Shown in pieces: positions 1 through 6,305 of a DNA stretch of 15,185 nt (positions within the stretch are counted from its first letter, which is position 1; every line of letters begins with the position of its first letter). The stretch lies in assembly GCA_031255075.1 (NCBI GenBank), contig JAIRTF010000150.1, positions 1-15,185 of the forward strand. The letters are read 5' to 3'. A program made the translations under genes and the position numbers. The notes below the pieces were generated by a model. The model made no database searches. It was not told where the DNA came from and worked only from the letters and a program-made list of their open reading frames with translations. This stretch comes from Bifidobacteriaceae bacterium (GTDB taxonomy: Bacteria > Actinomycetota > Actinomycetes > Actinomycetales > WQXJ01).

Positions 1-536
1 GGGTCAATCCGGAGTTGACCGGCGCCGAATTGTTCAGCTGTGGCGGACAAGTAGACCATGGGCGCTGAAAGGCGCCGGGCCTGCCAGGAGGCGAAGGCGG
101 CACCGGCGGCCATGGCCACCAGACATTCCAAGATGACCAGGCCAATAGCGGGCAGGGCCTTGAGCTGGAGGGCCCACCACGAGACTTGGAACCTGACCTC
201 GGCGGCGGTGGCTCGGGTTGGGGTGATCTCCACTTTGTAACCGGAGATCGGTTCGCCGGCGGTCATGACTTCGCCGTTGCGCAGTTTGACGTCGATGTGG
301 ACCGGCAGTTGGGCTGGGGCTTTGGACAAGGATGCGTCCACCATGTCTTGGCCTATTGGCAGCCGGCCCGCCTCATGTGAGGATAACGATGCCGCCAACG
401 TCTCCGCCCGGCTTTGGACCTCACTCTTGGCGCGCGACTTGGCGACCTCGCCAGCGAACACCGTCAGCGGTACTCCCAGCAGTACAACGGCCACCGCCAC
501 CGCCATGGTGGTGGCCAGCATCAGGCGGCGGCGCAC
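1..536 (-). CDS. Sensor histidine kinase, N-terminal part (runs off the left edge)
   Basis: This frame reads 178 codons from a GTG at 536 down to base 1 without a stop. It has the layout of a membrane sensor kinase. A short basic start (V-R-R-R-L) is followed by a first membrane segment at about residues 5-29 and an extracytoplasmic sensor region of about 95 residues (30-125). A second membrane segment lies at about 126-149, and a HAMP-like linker begins at about 150 (residues W-Q-A-R-R-L-S-A-P-M). The DHp and catalytic ATPase domains lie outside the window, so the phospho-accepting His cannot be checked. The GTG directly abuts the TAG stop of the response regulator gene (TAG-GTG, no gap), which indicates an operon and translational coupling with its cognate regulator. 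The signal sensed cannot be told from the sequence; a cell-envelope signal is an inference from the sigE gene nearby. Confidence 0.85.
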   Translation of the reverse strand, partial: MRRRLMLATTMAVAVAVVLLGVPLTVFAGEVAKSRAKSEVQSRAETLAASLSSHEAGRLPIGQDMVDASLSKAPAQLPVHIDVKLRNGEVMTAGEPISGYKVEITPTRATAAEVRFQVSWWALQLKALPAIGLVILECLVAMAAGAAFASWQARRLSAPMVYLSATAEQFGAGQLRID

Positions 537-1220
537 CTAATGAGGGTTAGTTTCAAAACGGAAGCCCATGCCCCGCACTGTTGAGATGTAACGCGGCGCC
601 GCGGCATCGTCCCCGAGCTTGCGGCGCAGCCACGAAACGTGCATGTCGAGGGTCTTGGTGGAGCCTGACGGGTCAGACCCCCAGACTTCGCGCATCAGCG
701 CTTCGCGGCTGACAACCGATCCGGCATCCCGGACCAAGGCTTTGAGCAGGTCGAACTCTTTGGCGGTCAGGTGCAGTTCCTCATCGCGGTGGAAGCTGCG
801 GTGAGCGGCCACATCCAGGCGGACATCTTGGGCCCGCAGCTCATCCCCCATCGAGGCGTCCCCGCCGGAGCGGCGCAGCAACGCCCGAACTCTGGCCAAC
901 AGTTCCGCCAGACGGAACGGCTTGGTGACGTAGTCATCCGCGCCCGCGTCCAAGCCCACCACCAGGTCCACTTCATCTGCCCGGGCGGTCAGGATCAGGA
1001 TCGGCTGGGTTTGGCCGCGGGCTCGCATCGACCGGGCTACGTCCAGCCCATCGATGTCCGGCAGACCCAGATCTAGGATCACCAGGTCTACCGTTTGCGG
1101 GGCGTTCAGCAAATCCTGACCGTTCCCAAACACGGTCACGTCATAGCCTTCGCGGGTAAGTGCGCGGGCCAGGGGGTCCGCAATCGCCGAATCGTCTTCT
1201 GCCAGTTGAATGCGCGCCAT
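537..1220 (-). CDS. Two-component response regulator, OmpR/PhoB family
   Basis: 227 residues, the usual length of the family. The receiver domain (about 1-115) shows the acidic pair D9/D10, phospho-accepting D50 in L-D-L-G-L-P, the switch residue T78 and K100 in V-T-K-P-F. The C-terminal winged-helix domain (about 128-224) has typical motifs: L-T-A-K-E-F-D-L-L, V-V-S-R-E-A-L, D-M-H-V-S-W-L-R-R-K-L, and the terminal T-V-R-G-M-G-F-R-F. Phosphorylation by the downstream kinase should drive dimerisation on tandem direct repeats, and one such repeat lies just upstream (1263-1280). No Shine-Dalgarno is visible before the ATG, but a TAGAAT hexamer stands 7 nt upstream, so the mRNA may be leaderless. 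The placement behind an ECF sigma gene recalls sigE-cseABC of Streptomyces. The sequence alone does not justify the name cseB. Confidence 0.95.
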   Translation of the reverse strand: MARIQLAEDDSAIADPLARALTREGYDVTVFGNGQDLLNAPQTVDLVILDLGLPDIDGLDVARSMRARGQTQPILILTARADEVDLVVGLDAGADDYVTKPFRLAELLARVRALLRRSGGDASMGDELRAQDVRLDVAAHRSFHRDEELHLTAKEFDLLKALVRDAGSVVSREALMREVWGSDPSGSTKTLDMHVSWLRRKLGDDAAAPRYISTVRGMGFRFETNPH

Positions 1221-1227
1221 GACCGGA

Positions 1228-1233
1228 ATTCTA
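1228..1233 (-). promoter_or_regulatory. Candidate -10 hexamer TAGAAT, leaderless start of the response regulator
   Basis: On the minus strand TAGAAT is followed by 7 nt and then the ATG at 1220, so transcription would begin at or next to the start codon. No Shine-Dalgarno is seen. No good -35 hexamer is present at 16-19 bp, which fits a promoter that needs an activator. Confidence 0.45.
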
Positions 1234-1262
1234 GGGCAAACAAGCTCTAGATGTGGGCGGAA

Positions 1263-1280
1263 TTGACTAAATCTTGACTA
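1263..1280 (-). promoter_or_regulatory. Tandem direct repeat, probable OmpR/PhoB-type binding box
   Basis: TTGACTA occurs at 1263-1269 and again at 1274-1280 (TAGTCAA on the minus strand), an exact 7-bp repeat with an 11-bp period, one helical turn. OmpR/PhoB-family dimers bind head-to-tail repeats of this spacing. The box lies 43-60 bp upstream of the response regulator start codon, where an activator would sit if transcription starts at the ATG. Autoregulation is an inference from position. Confidence 0.5.
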
Positions 1281-1310
1281 GAAAGTGAGAAATCTAGCGG
1301 TGACCGCCCC

Positions 1311-1325
1311 AAAGGTCCCACCTTT
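1311..1325. repeat. Inverted repeat AAAGGT-CCC-ACCTTT
   Basis: A perfect 6-bp inverted repeat with a 3-nt centre, between sigE and the response regulator gene and about 130 nt past the sigE stop. It could be an operator or a weak hairpin at the end of the sigE transcript. No T-run follows on the minus strand, so a factor-independent terminator is unlikely. Confidence 0.3.
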
Positions 1326-1452
1326 TGACGCACCTTCCGGCGTGTCGGCCACCCTGGATGCCGCAGCTAGGCGAGCCCGGAGACCCCGCCTTGAACGCGG
1401 CACGGGCTGAGCGTCGCACCAACCAAGACGTGCAGCGGGCGGCGATCTCTGC

Positions 1453-2037
1453 TCAAGGAGTTGACAGAGCGAACCGGGCTTGAGCCCTGGCCCGGTGGAC
1501 GCGGGAACGGACGGTACCCAACCGCAACCCCAGTCTGTCCGCGATTTCCTGATAGGAGCAGCCCTCCACGTCCCGCATCATCAAAATGACCTTCGAATCC
1601 TCGCTCAGGTGAGACAGCGCCTCGTGAAGCTGTTCGCGGTCCGTCAACCGGTCCGCCATCGAATCCGGCTGCGGTTGAGGGTCAGTCAGATCACCGGCCT
1701 CCTCACCGAGTTCTTCCACCCGGATCAGCGCCTGGCGGCGTTTCGAATCGAGAAACAAGTTCGTGGTGATGCGGTGCAGCCACCCTTCAAAACTGCCGGA
1801 GGGTTGGAACGAATCAAGGGCTCTGAAGACCCGCACAAAGGTGTCCTGGGTGAGGTCTTCGGCATCGGCATGGTTGCCAGTCAAGCGATAGGCCAAACGG
1901 TAGACGGAGTGGTAGTGGCTCTCCGCGATCTGAGCCCAACTGCGACCTGACGGATCCACCGGGCTTTGGGTAGCCGAAGATGGCGCGGGCACGGCCGCGG
2001 GGTTGGCCGGCCTTTGTGAAGCCGTTGAGGTCGTCAT
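1453..2037 (-). CDS. sigE: ECF RNA polymerase sigma factor, SigE-like
   Basis: 194 residues. A Ser/Pro/Ala-rich N-terminal extension (1-35) precedes sigma region 2 (about 38-101), with Y-R-L-A-Y-R-L-T-G-N, A-E-D-L-T-Q-D-T-F and F-E-G-W-L-H-R-I-T-T-N-L-F-L-D. A linker follows, then sigma region 4 (about 131-191) with the helix-turn-helix segment G-C-S-Y-Q-E-I-A-D-R-L-G-L-R-L-G-T-V-R-S-R. From memory these motifs match mycobacterial SigE closely, and that gene likewise stands divergent from an O-methyltransferase gene (Rv1220c). SigE-type factors redirect RNA polymerase to cell-envelope stress genes. The ATG at 2037 has a strong ribosome site. Unusually, no anti-sigma gene follows; a two-component pair comes next after 232 bp. 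Another ECF sigma of the same group cannot be excluded, so the symbol is moderately certain. Confidence 0.88.
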   Translation of the reverse strand: MTTSTASQRPANPAAVPAPSSATQSPVDPSGRSWAQIAESHYHSVYRLAYRLTGNHADAEDLTQDTFVRVFRALDSFQPSGSFEGWLHRITTNLFLDSKRRQALIRVEELGEEAGDLTDPQPQPDSMADRLTDREQLHEALSHLSEDSKVILMMRDVEGCSYQEIADRLGLRLGTVRSRVHRARAQARFALSTP

Positions 2038-2042
2038 CCGAG

Positions 2043-2048
2043 CCTCCC
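2043..2048 (-). promoter_or_regulatory. Shine-Dalgarno GGGAGG for sigE
   Basis: GGGAGG on the minus strand, 5 nt before the ATG at 2037. It supports that start and contrasts with several neighbouring genes that have no visible ribosome site. Confidence 0.75.
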
Positions 2049-2202
2049 AGGAGCGGGTGGGGTTGGTCGGTAGCTGTTCACTTGTGGCTGCGGGGAGGGT
2101 GGATCGGGCCTGGTTCGGCCAGTTAGGCCGTTAGGCAACGCCGCCGCCCTGCAGTTCCAGGCTAGCGTCCCGGCCTGGCAGTTTTGACCGAAATGGCCCC
2201 TT

Positions 2203-2218
2203 AGTGATCAAAATCACA
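2203..2218. promoter_or_regulatory. CRP/GlxR-like operator AGTGA-N6-TCACA
   Basis: The sequence matches the CRP-family consensus TGTGA-N6-TCACA at 9 of 10 positions (read on the minus strand as TGTGA-N6-TCACT). Actinobacterial Crp and GlxR proteins, which respond to cAMP, use this consensus. The site lies 122 bp upstream of the methyltransferase ATG and 166 bp upstream of the sigE ATG. Which gene it controls cannot be told from the sequence. Confidence 0.45.
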
Positions 2219-2327
2219 TTTACCGAAAGGCTCTGGTGAGGCCGCCTGCCCTAGTGGTAGCCAGTCGCGATTTGGTTGCGGTGGCCCATCTGGCGTGGTC
2301 AGCGGCGCCGGTTGGCGGTTCGTCCGC

Positions 2328-2333
2328 TAGCAT
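2328..2333 (+). promoter_or_regulatory. Candidate -10 hexamer TAGCAT, leaderless start of the O-methyltransferase
   Basis: TAGCAT is followed by 6 nt and then the ATG at 2340, with no Shine-Dalgarno in between. The spacing fits a transcript that begins at the start codon. No good -35 hexamer is visible. Confidence 0.4.
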
Positions 2334-2339
2334 CAAACC

Positions 2340-2984
2340 ATGGCAAACGGCGTGGACTATGTGGCTAACTGGGTCTTCGCTGAGGATTTCATCCCCGAAT
2401 CTGAGGCTTTGACTCACGCTCGGTCCAGAGCCCAAGAATTGGGTGTTGCCACTCCCAGCCCTGGCGCCGGGGCGTTGCTGTCAGTCATAGCCGGGGCGCT
2501 CAAGGCGACCAGCGCCGTGGAGATCGGCACCAGCGCCGGTGTCGGCATAATCCATTTGCTCACCGCCATGCCGGCGGGGGCGATTGTCACCTCGATCGAC
2601 GTGGAAGCCGAACACCAACACGCCGCCCGTGAGGCGCTGATGGACGCCGCCATCCCGTTGACCCAGGTTCGGTTGATCAACTCCCGCCCGGCTGAGGTGC
2701 TACCCCGCCTGGCCGATGCCGCCTACGACTTGGTCCTGTTAGGCGGCAACCGTTTGGATTGGGCCGACCGCCTGGGTGAGGCCTTGCGAGTGCTGCGGCC
2801 CGGCGGTGTGCTGGCCATAGACGGCGCCCTCAATTCCGGGCGGGTGCCGGACCCGGCCCGGCGCGACCCGCTGACCGTAACGGTCCGCGAAGTGGGCAAG
2901 GCGCTGCGCGAACGCGAAGACCTGACGGTGGCGTTGACCGCCGCCGGTGATGGCCTGCTACTGGCCGTCAAACACAAGCCGTGA
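2340..2984 (+). CDS. SAM-dependent O-methyltransferase family protein (family 3 type)
   Basis: 214 residues, the normal length of the family-3 O-methyltransferases (COG4122). SAM-binding motif I is V-E-I-G-T-S-A-G-V-G (60-69), and the acidic ribose-binding residue D87 lies in V-T-S-I-D-V-E. The later L-R-P-G-G-V-L-A-I-D (152-161) and S-G-R-V-P-D segments also fit the fold. Family members that need a metal usually carry F-I-D-A-D-K, then D-N further on. Here these read L-L-G-G-N-R (133-138) and D-G (161-162), so the metal site looks degraded and catechol-type catalysis is doubtful. The substrate is unknown. The position divergent from sigE is shared with the Rv1220c/sigE pair of M. tuberculosis. 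The last 17 bp overlap the convergent membrane protein gene. Confidence 0.85.
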   Translation: MANGVDYVANWVFAEDFIPESEALTHARSRAQELGVATPSPGAGALLSVIAGALKATSAVEIGTSAGVGIIHLLTAMPAGAIVTSIDVEAEHQHAAREALMDAAIPLTQVRLINSRPAEVLPRLADAAYDLVLLGGNRLDWADRLGEALRVLRPGGVLAIDGALNSGRVPDPARRDPLTVTVREVGKALREREDLTVALTAAGDGLLLAVKHKP

Positions 2985-5139
2985 TCTGGTAGATACGGGC
3001 GCCGCCGCCCTGATCCACCAGTTCCAAACCAGGCCCGACCTGTTCGGTCAGGCGGAGCGAGTCGAATTGGTCCATGCCCCGGTAGATGACCGGGTCGGCA
3101 TAGAAATAGCCAACGTTCAGTTTGTTCAGCGTTTGGCAAACCTGGTTGTTGGTTTCCAACTCTTGGAAATGATCCAAGATGTATTTCCGGTCCTTGCCCC
3201 AAGCGCCGGCCACATGGGTGAAGACCACCGGCTGGCCGGAAATGGAGTAGATCAACACCGAACCGTTGGCTGGGTTGCCCAGCACCAGTTTGCCGGGCTC
3301 CAATTCGCCCGGTAGCCGCTTGATCAGATCCAGTTCGGCCTGGTTGACATAACGGGGCCGTTGCGAATCTGACACCAGCGCATAGTCCCCCTCGGCAAAC
3401 CGAATCGGCTTGATGATGGCCACCACCAAAGCGGCTACAGCCGCCACCGCCAAGGTTGCCCCGGCCAAGGCGCGGGCTCGGGAAGGGCGGGGGGCGGTAC
3501 GGGCCACGGGGCGAGGTGCGCCCTGGGCCAAGCGGCGGGCGGGTTCGCCTGGCCCGGCCGGTTCTGGGATGCCGGATGGCTGGCCGGTCTGAGCCGCCCG
3601 CCGGGCGCGCAGCAAATCCCACATCCAGCCGTAGCCGGCCACCGCCAGCGGAATGGTCGCAATGCCCAACACCACACCCAGCCGCGACCGGTCGTGGTAC
3701 CACAGCCCTGTCACCCCAGCCAGCCAAGTCCACCGGGTGGCGGCGGCCACGTACAGCCCGAAGGCACCGGCCCAGGACGCCACCAGCCAACGCCGCTGCT
3801 TGGTCCGGAGTATCCGCACCATTCCCAAAATCACACCCAAGCCGGGGGCTATGCCGGCTATCAACAGGAAGGATGTGGCATCAGCCAGACCGGTGGCAAT
3901 GGCTCCGATCAGTCCCAGCGAAGCCTCGCCCCGCTCATAGGCGACTACCGATTGAACAGCGGCCGAACCGAGCAAAGCCCAAGCCGCGGCGGCCGCCGCA
4001 CCGACCGCTACCACCCACAGCCCTACCGCTAGGGCGCGCCAAACCAATGTCCCGAAACGCCACAGCCGGACTGTCAGCACCTTCATGATGTGGCCGGCCA
4101 AGGGCCAAGCCAAAACCACATAGGAGAACAACGCGTTGGGATGGGCAAAGCAAGCGCCGACCAGCCCAACCGCGCCCACCGTCAGCCGCCCGGCCCAGGC
4201 GGTCGATTCGCGGGTGACTATCCGCGCCAATTGCACGGTCCAGCCGATCAGTGCCGGAAGCACTGCGAAAGCCAAAGAGTTCGGCAGCAGATAGGTCATC
4301 GAAGCAGGGGCGGATTGGACGGCTGCCCCGGCGATGGCCGCCAACACGGCGTAACTAGGACGGGCCGGGAAGATGGCCCGCGCCAGATAGATCAGGCCAA
4401 CAATCCAGATCAAGTTGGCGCCCACCACCCAAACCGCATTGACCGCCGGCCAGACACCCACCCAACTTGGCTCCAGCGCCGCGATGGCGTGAAAGCCGGA
4501 CGGATAGTAGGCGGTGGCGGCATCTGGTGCGTTGAGGGTGCCGGCCTGCAACGGCGAAGCCTGACCGGTTTCGATGATGAAGCGGACCAGATTGCCGTGG
4601 AACGGCGTATCCCAGCGCTGGGAGAAACCGTCCGGCCGGCCCAGGCTGACCAGCGAACTGATCAGGCCGAAGGCCCCGGCGCCTAGGCCGGCGCTGATCA
4701 CACCCAACCATTGCCGGTTGGACCAGCGGGGCAGTGCCCGGACGTCGATTGATGCCGACACCCCATCTTGGCTGGCTTCCACTCCCCCAGCTGGCCGACT
4801 GGCGCCATCCCGGTTTGATTGACCGGCTGGCGGCAGGCTTCCAGGTGGCGGGTTGCCCCAGCGCCGTTTGGTCTTCGGCGCGTCCAGTTTGAACAGCGCC
4901 CCCACTACCCAGGCGATCACCGTGGCCACCAAGACCGCGCCGATGGCGCTGACCCAGTTCCAGCGCAGCCCCAGCCAGGGTGCCACCACCGTGCCGCAGC
5001 CGATAGCGGCCAGTGTCAACGCCGGAGCCAAGGCCACCAGCGCCAGCCGACGCAAACCGACCGCGTAGCCAATCAGTCCGCCAGGGAGCCACAACCAGGC
5101 CGCGGCCAGCACCAATGCCCCCGCAAACGCGAAGCTCAA
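2968..5139 (-). CDS. Large polytopic membrane protein, DUF6541-type, possible GT-C glycosyltransferase
   Basis: 723 residues with roughly a dozen hydrophobic segments through residue 580, then a soluble C-terminal domain of about 140 residues that is probably extracytoplasmic. Size, layout and neighbours (DUF2304 plus a GT2 transferase) match the actinobacterial DUF6541 family as I know it. The loop after the fourth or so membrane segment holds R-W-D-T-P-F-H (176-181) and Y-Y-P-S-G-F-H-A (211-218). An Asp in an early outer loop is the catalytic feature of polyprenyl-phosphate-sugar-dependent GT-C enzymes, so a GT-C role is a reasonable inference and not proven. Two low-complexity Pro/Gly/Arg-rich stretches (about 87-135 and 510-555) look like cytoplasmic linkers. 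The start is a TTG 5 nt after the DUF2304 stop, with GAGGGCGG 9 nt upstream; no better start was found. Confidence 0.8.
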   Translation of the reverse strand: MSFAFAGALVLAAAWLWLPGGLIGYAVGLRRLALVALAPALTLAAIGCGTVVAPWLGLRWNWVSAIGAVLVATVIAWVVGALFKLDAPKTKRRWGNPPPGSLPPAGQSNRDGASRPAGGVEASQDGVSASIDVRALPRWSNRQWLGVISAGLGAGAFGLISSLVSLGRPDGFSQRWDTPFHGNLVRFIIETGQASPLQAGTLNAPDAATAYYPSGFHAIAALEPSWVGVWPAVNAVWVVGANLIWIVGLIYLARAIFPARPSYAVLAAIAGAAVQSAPASMTYLLPNSLAFAVLPALIGWTVQLARIVTRESTAWAGRLTVGAVGLVGACFAHPNALFSYVVLAWPLAGHIMKVLTVRLWRFGTLVWRALAVGLWVVAVGAAAAAAWALLGSAAVQSVVAYERGEASLGLIGAIATGLADATSFLLIAGIAPGLGVILGMVRILRTKQRRWLVASWAGAFGLYVAAATRWTWLAGVTGLWYHDRSRLGVVLGIATIPLAVAGYGWMWDLLRARRAAQTGQPSGIPEPAGPGEPARRLAQGAPRPVARTAPRPSRARALAGATLAVAAVAALVVAIIKPIRFAEGDYALVSDSQRPRYVNQAELDLIKRLPGELEPGKLVLGNPANGSVLIYSISGQPVVFTHVAGAWGKDRKYILDHFQELETNNQVCQTLNKLNVGYFYADPVIYRGMDQFDSLRLTEQVGPGLELVDQGGGARIYQITACV

Positions 5140-5144
5140 GGCGC

Positions 5145-5537
5145 TCAGCCGCCCTCGAGCGGGTCGGTTTCGCCTCCGCTCAGCGGTTCGCCGCCCAGGT
5201 CTCGTGGCGGCGGCGCCTCATCCAGGGCCAGTTGGCGGGACAGGGCCGTGATCTGCTTGGCGGTCCGCTGGTCACGCCGGTGACGGGTCACCACATAGGA
5301 GATGAACACCACAATCAAGGCGTACAGCAGCAGGTCGGTGCCACGGCCAACGTTGACCAACTGGGCCAGTTCGGTCAGTTGATCCGGCATCAAAATGGAC
5401 CACACAGCGGCCGCCGCGAAGACCAACAACCCCAACCGGCGCAAGGCTTGACGGCGGGCACCTTGGCCGCGCAGCATGGCGAAGGCGGCCACCACCACCA
5501 GCGCAATCAGCACAATCTGAATAACCACGGGCCTCAC
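5145..5537 (-). CDS. Small membrane protein, DUF2304 family
   Basis: 130 residues with three membrane segments (about 4-23, 32-51 and 66-86) and then a charged cytoplasmic tail: R-H-R-R-D-Q, a short helical stretch to about residue 107, and a Pro/Gly/Glu-rich end. This pattern and the position between a GT2 transferase and a DUF6541 protein fit DUF2304. The biochemical role of the family is not established. Like GtrA-type proteins it could anchor the soluble GT2 enzyme or help move a lipid-linked sugar across the membrane (inference). The gene starts with GTG, and its first four bases (GTGA) overlap the GT2 stop codon, a sign of translational coupling. Confidence 0.8.
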   Translation of the reverse strand: MRPVVIQIVLIALVVVAAFAMLRGQGARRQALRRLGLLVFAAAAVWSILMPDQLTELAQLVNVGRGTDLLLYALIVVFISYVVTRHRRDQRTAKQITALSRQLALDEAPPPRDLGGEPLSGGETDPLEGG

Positions 5538-6301
5538 CTCAGCATCAAATCAACTAGAATGTTGACCGAATTCAGCATTGACTGGCCCTTTGACCGGGAA
5601 TACTCCGAATAGCGGATTTCGACACCTTCTTCGGTGAAGCTGAGCTGTTCGGCTTTGATTCTTTCCAGGATTTCGGTGGCGTGCGCCATGCCCGGCTGGG
5701 TGAGCTTCATGGCCTCAACGGCACGGCGGTTCAGAGCCCGCAATCCGTTATGCGTATCCGTCAATGGGAGCTTGACACTGAAAGCCGTATAGGCCACCGC
5801 GGTCTTCAGCAGCCACCGTTTGGCGAAGCCCATTTTGGTGGCGCCATCAGCCGGAGCGCCTTGACCACCGGCCACGGCTGGGTCCGTCAAGGTTCCGTCC
5901 GGCTCCGGCCCAAGGCCGGCGGTGGCCTCGATGAACCGCGAACCCAAAACCATGTCAAAGCCTTCGGTCAAACGGCGGGCCAGGCGCACGGCATCGGACA
6001 CCAAGTGCTGGCCGTCAGCGTCAAAGGTGACCACCCGGGACATCAGCGGGTCACTCAGGGTGTAGTCGAAGCCGGTCTGCAGGGCGGCGCCCTGACCCAA
6101 GTTGAACAGGTGGTTCACCACCCGAACCCCGGCCGGGGTGAAACTTTGGGCAATCTGGCCCGATTGGTCGGTCGAAGCGTCATTGACCACACAGACATGC
6201 GGAAACACGGCGGTAGCAGCCGCCAGTGTTTCGCCCAGGACTCGCGCTTCGTTGTAGGCCGGAATCACCAGCCACAAATCGTCGAATTCGGCGCGATCCA
6301 T
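5534..6301 (-). CDS. Family 2 glycosyltransferase, DPM1-like polyprenyl-phosphate sugar synthase
   Basis: 255 residues of GT-A fold. The nucleotide-binding start is W-L-V-I-P-A-Y-N-E-A (10-19), followed by V-V-N-D-A-S-T-D (38-45) and the metal-binding D-A-D at 94-96 in V-V-T-F-D-A-D-G-Q-H. The later T-D-T-H-N-G-L-R-A-L (181-190) is typical of dolichol/polyprenyl-phosphate mannose and glucose synthases. It should transfer a sugar from a nucleotide donor to polyprenyl phosphate on the inner membrane face. No membrane segment is present, so partners probably hold it at the membrane. A Gly/Pro/Ala-rich stretch at about 127-156 looks like a lineage insert, longer than the usual loop. It lies 4 nt behind the aminopeptidase gene and overlaps DUF2304 by 4 bp. 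Confidence 0.9.
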   Translation of the reverse strand: MDRAEFDDLWLVIPAYNEARVLGETLAAATAVFPHVCVVNDASTDQSGQIAQSFTPAGVRVVNHLFNLGQGAALQTGFDYTLSDPLMSRVVTFDADGQHLVSDAVRLARRLTEGFDMVLGSRFIEATAGLGPEPDGTLTDPAVAGGQGAPADGATKMGFAKRWLLKTAVAYTAFSVKLPLTDTHNGLRALNRRAVEAMKLTQPGMAHATEILERIKAEQLSFTEEGVEIRYSEYSRSKGQSMLNSVNILVDLMLR

Positions 6302-6305
6302 GGAT

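Larger units (their letters stand above)
1221..1452. other. Intergenic region between sigE and the response regulator gene
   Basis: 232 bp with no convincing gene. Two frames on the minus strand stay open for 50-60 codons, but neither has a plausible start with a ribosome site, and neither shows the zinc-binding H-x3-C-x2-C pattern of an anti-sigma factor. The half next to the response regulator is dense in symmetry elements: a 7-bp direct repeat (1263-1280), an imperfect CTAGA/TCTAG dyad (1278-1297), an 11-bp palindrome GCGGTGACCGC (1297-1307) and a 6-bp inverted repeat (1311-1325). This concentration suggests the response regulator has its own controlled promoter and is not simply read through from sigE. 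Confidence 0.6.
2038..2339. other. Divergent intergenic region between sigE and the O-methyltransferase gene
   Basis: 302 bp without a supported gene. It must hold the promoters of both flanking genes. Visible elements are the sigE ribosome site (2043-2048), a tandem GTTAGGC repeat with an 8-bp period (2122-2136), a CRP/GlxR-like dyad (2203-2218) and a -10-like hexamer before the methyltransferase (2328-2333). No convincing -35/-10 pair for sigE could be picked by eye. A GGAAC...CGTT pair upstream of sigE is spaced too closely (13 nt) for an ordinary ECF promoter. Confidence 0.6.

Noticed and set aside
1209..1230. 12-nt sequence TTCCGGTCATGG shared by the response regulator start and the dapC start (near 15134-15145)
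   Set aside because: Exact 12-mers are expected to recur by chance in a window of this size. In dapC the upstream part lies right after the fdxA stop codon.
1221..1452. Possible small anti-sigma gene on the minus strand between sigE and the response regulator
   Set aside because: Two frames are open for 50-60 codons, but high-GC DNA does this by chance. There is no good start, ribosome site, zinc-binding motif or membrane segment.
2132..2160. ECF-type autoregulatory promoter for sigE (GGAAC...CGTT on the minus strand)
   Set aside because: The two elements are only 13 nt apart, where ECF promoters usually need about 16-18. Both motifs are short and common in GC-rich DNA.
2219..2339. tRNA-like look of the region before the methyltransferase
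   Set aside because: No cloverleaf can be drawn: the T-arm-like GGTTCG is not flanked by matching stems and no acceptor stem is present.
2723..3790. 355-residue minus-strand open frame across the methyltransferase and DUF6541 genes
   Set aside because: It is Arg/Gly/Pro-rich without domain motifs and is a shadow of the DUF6541 frame, which has clear membrane segments.
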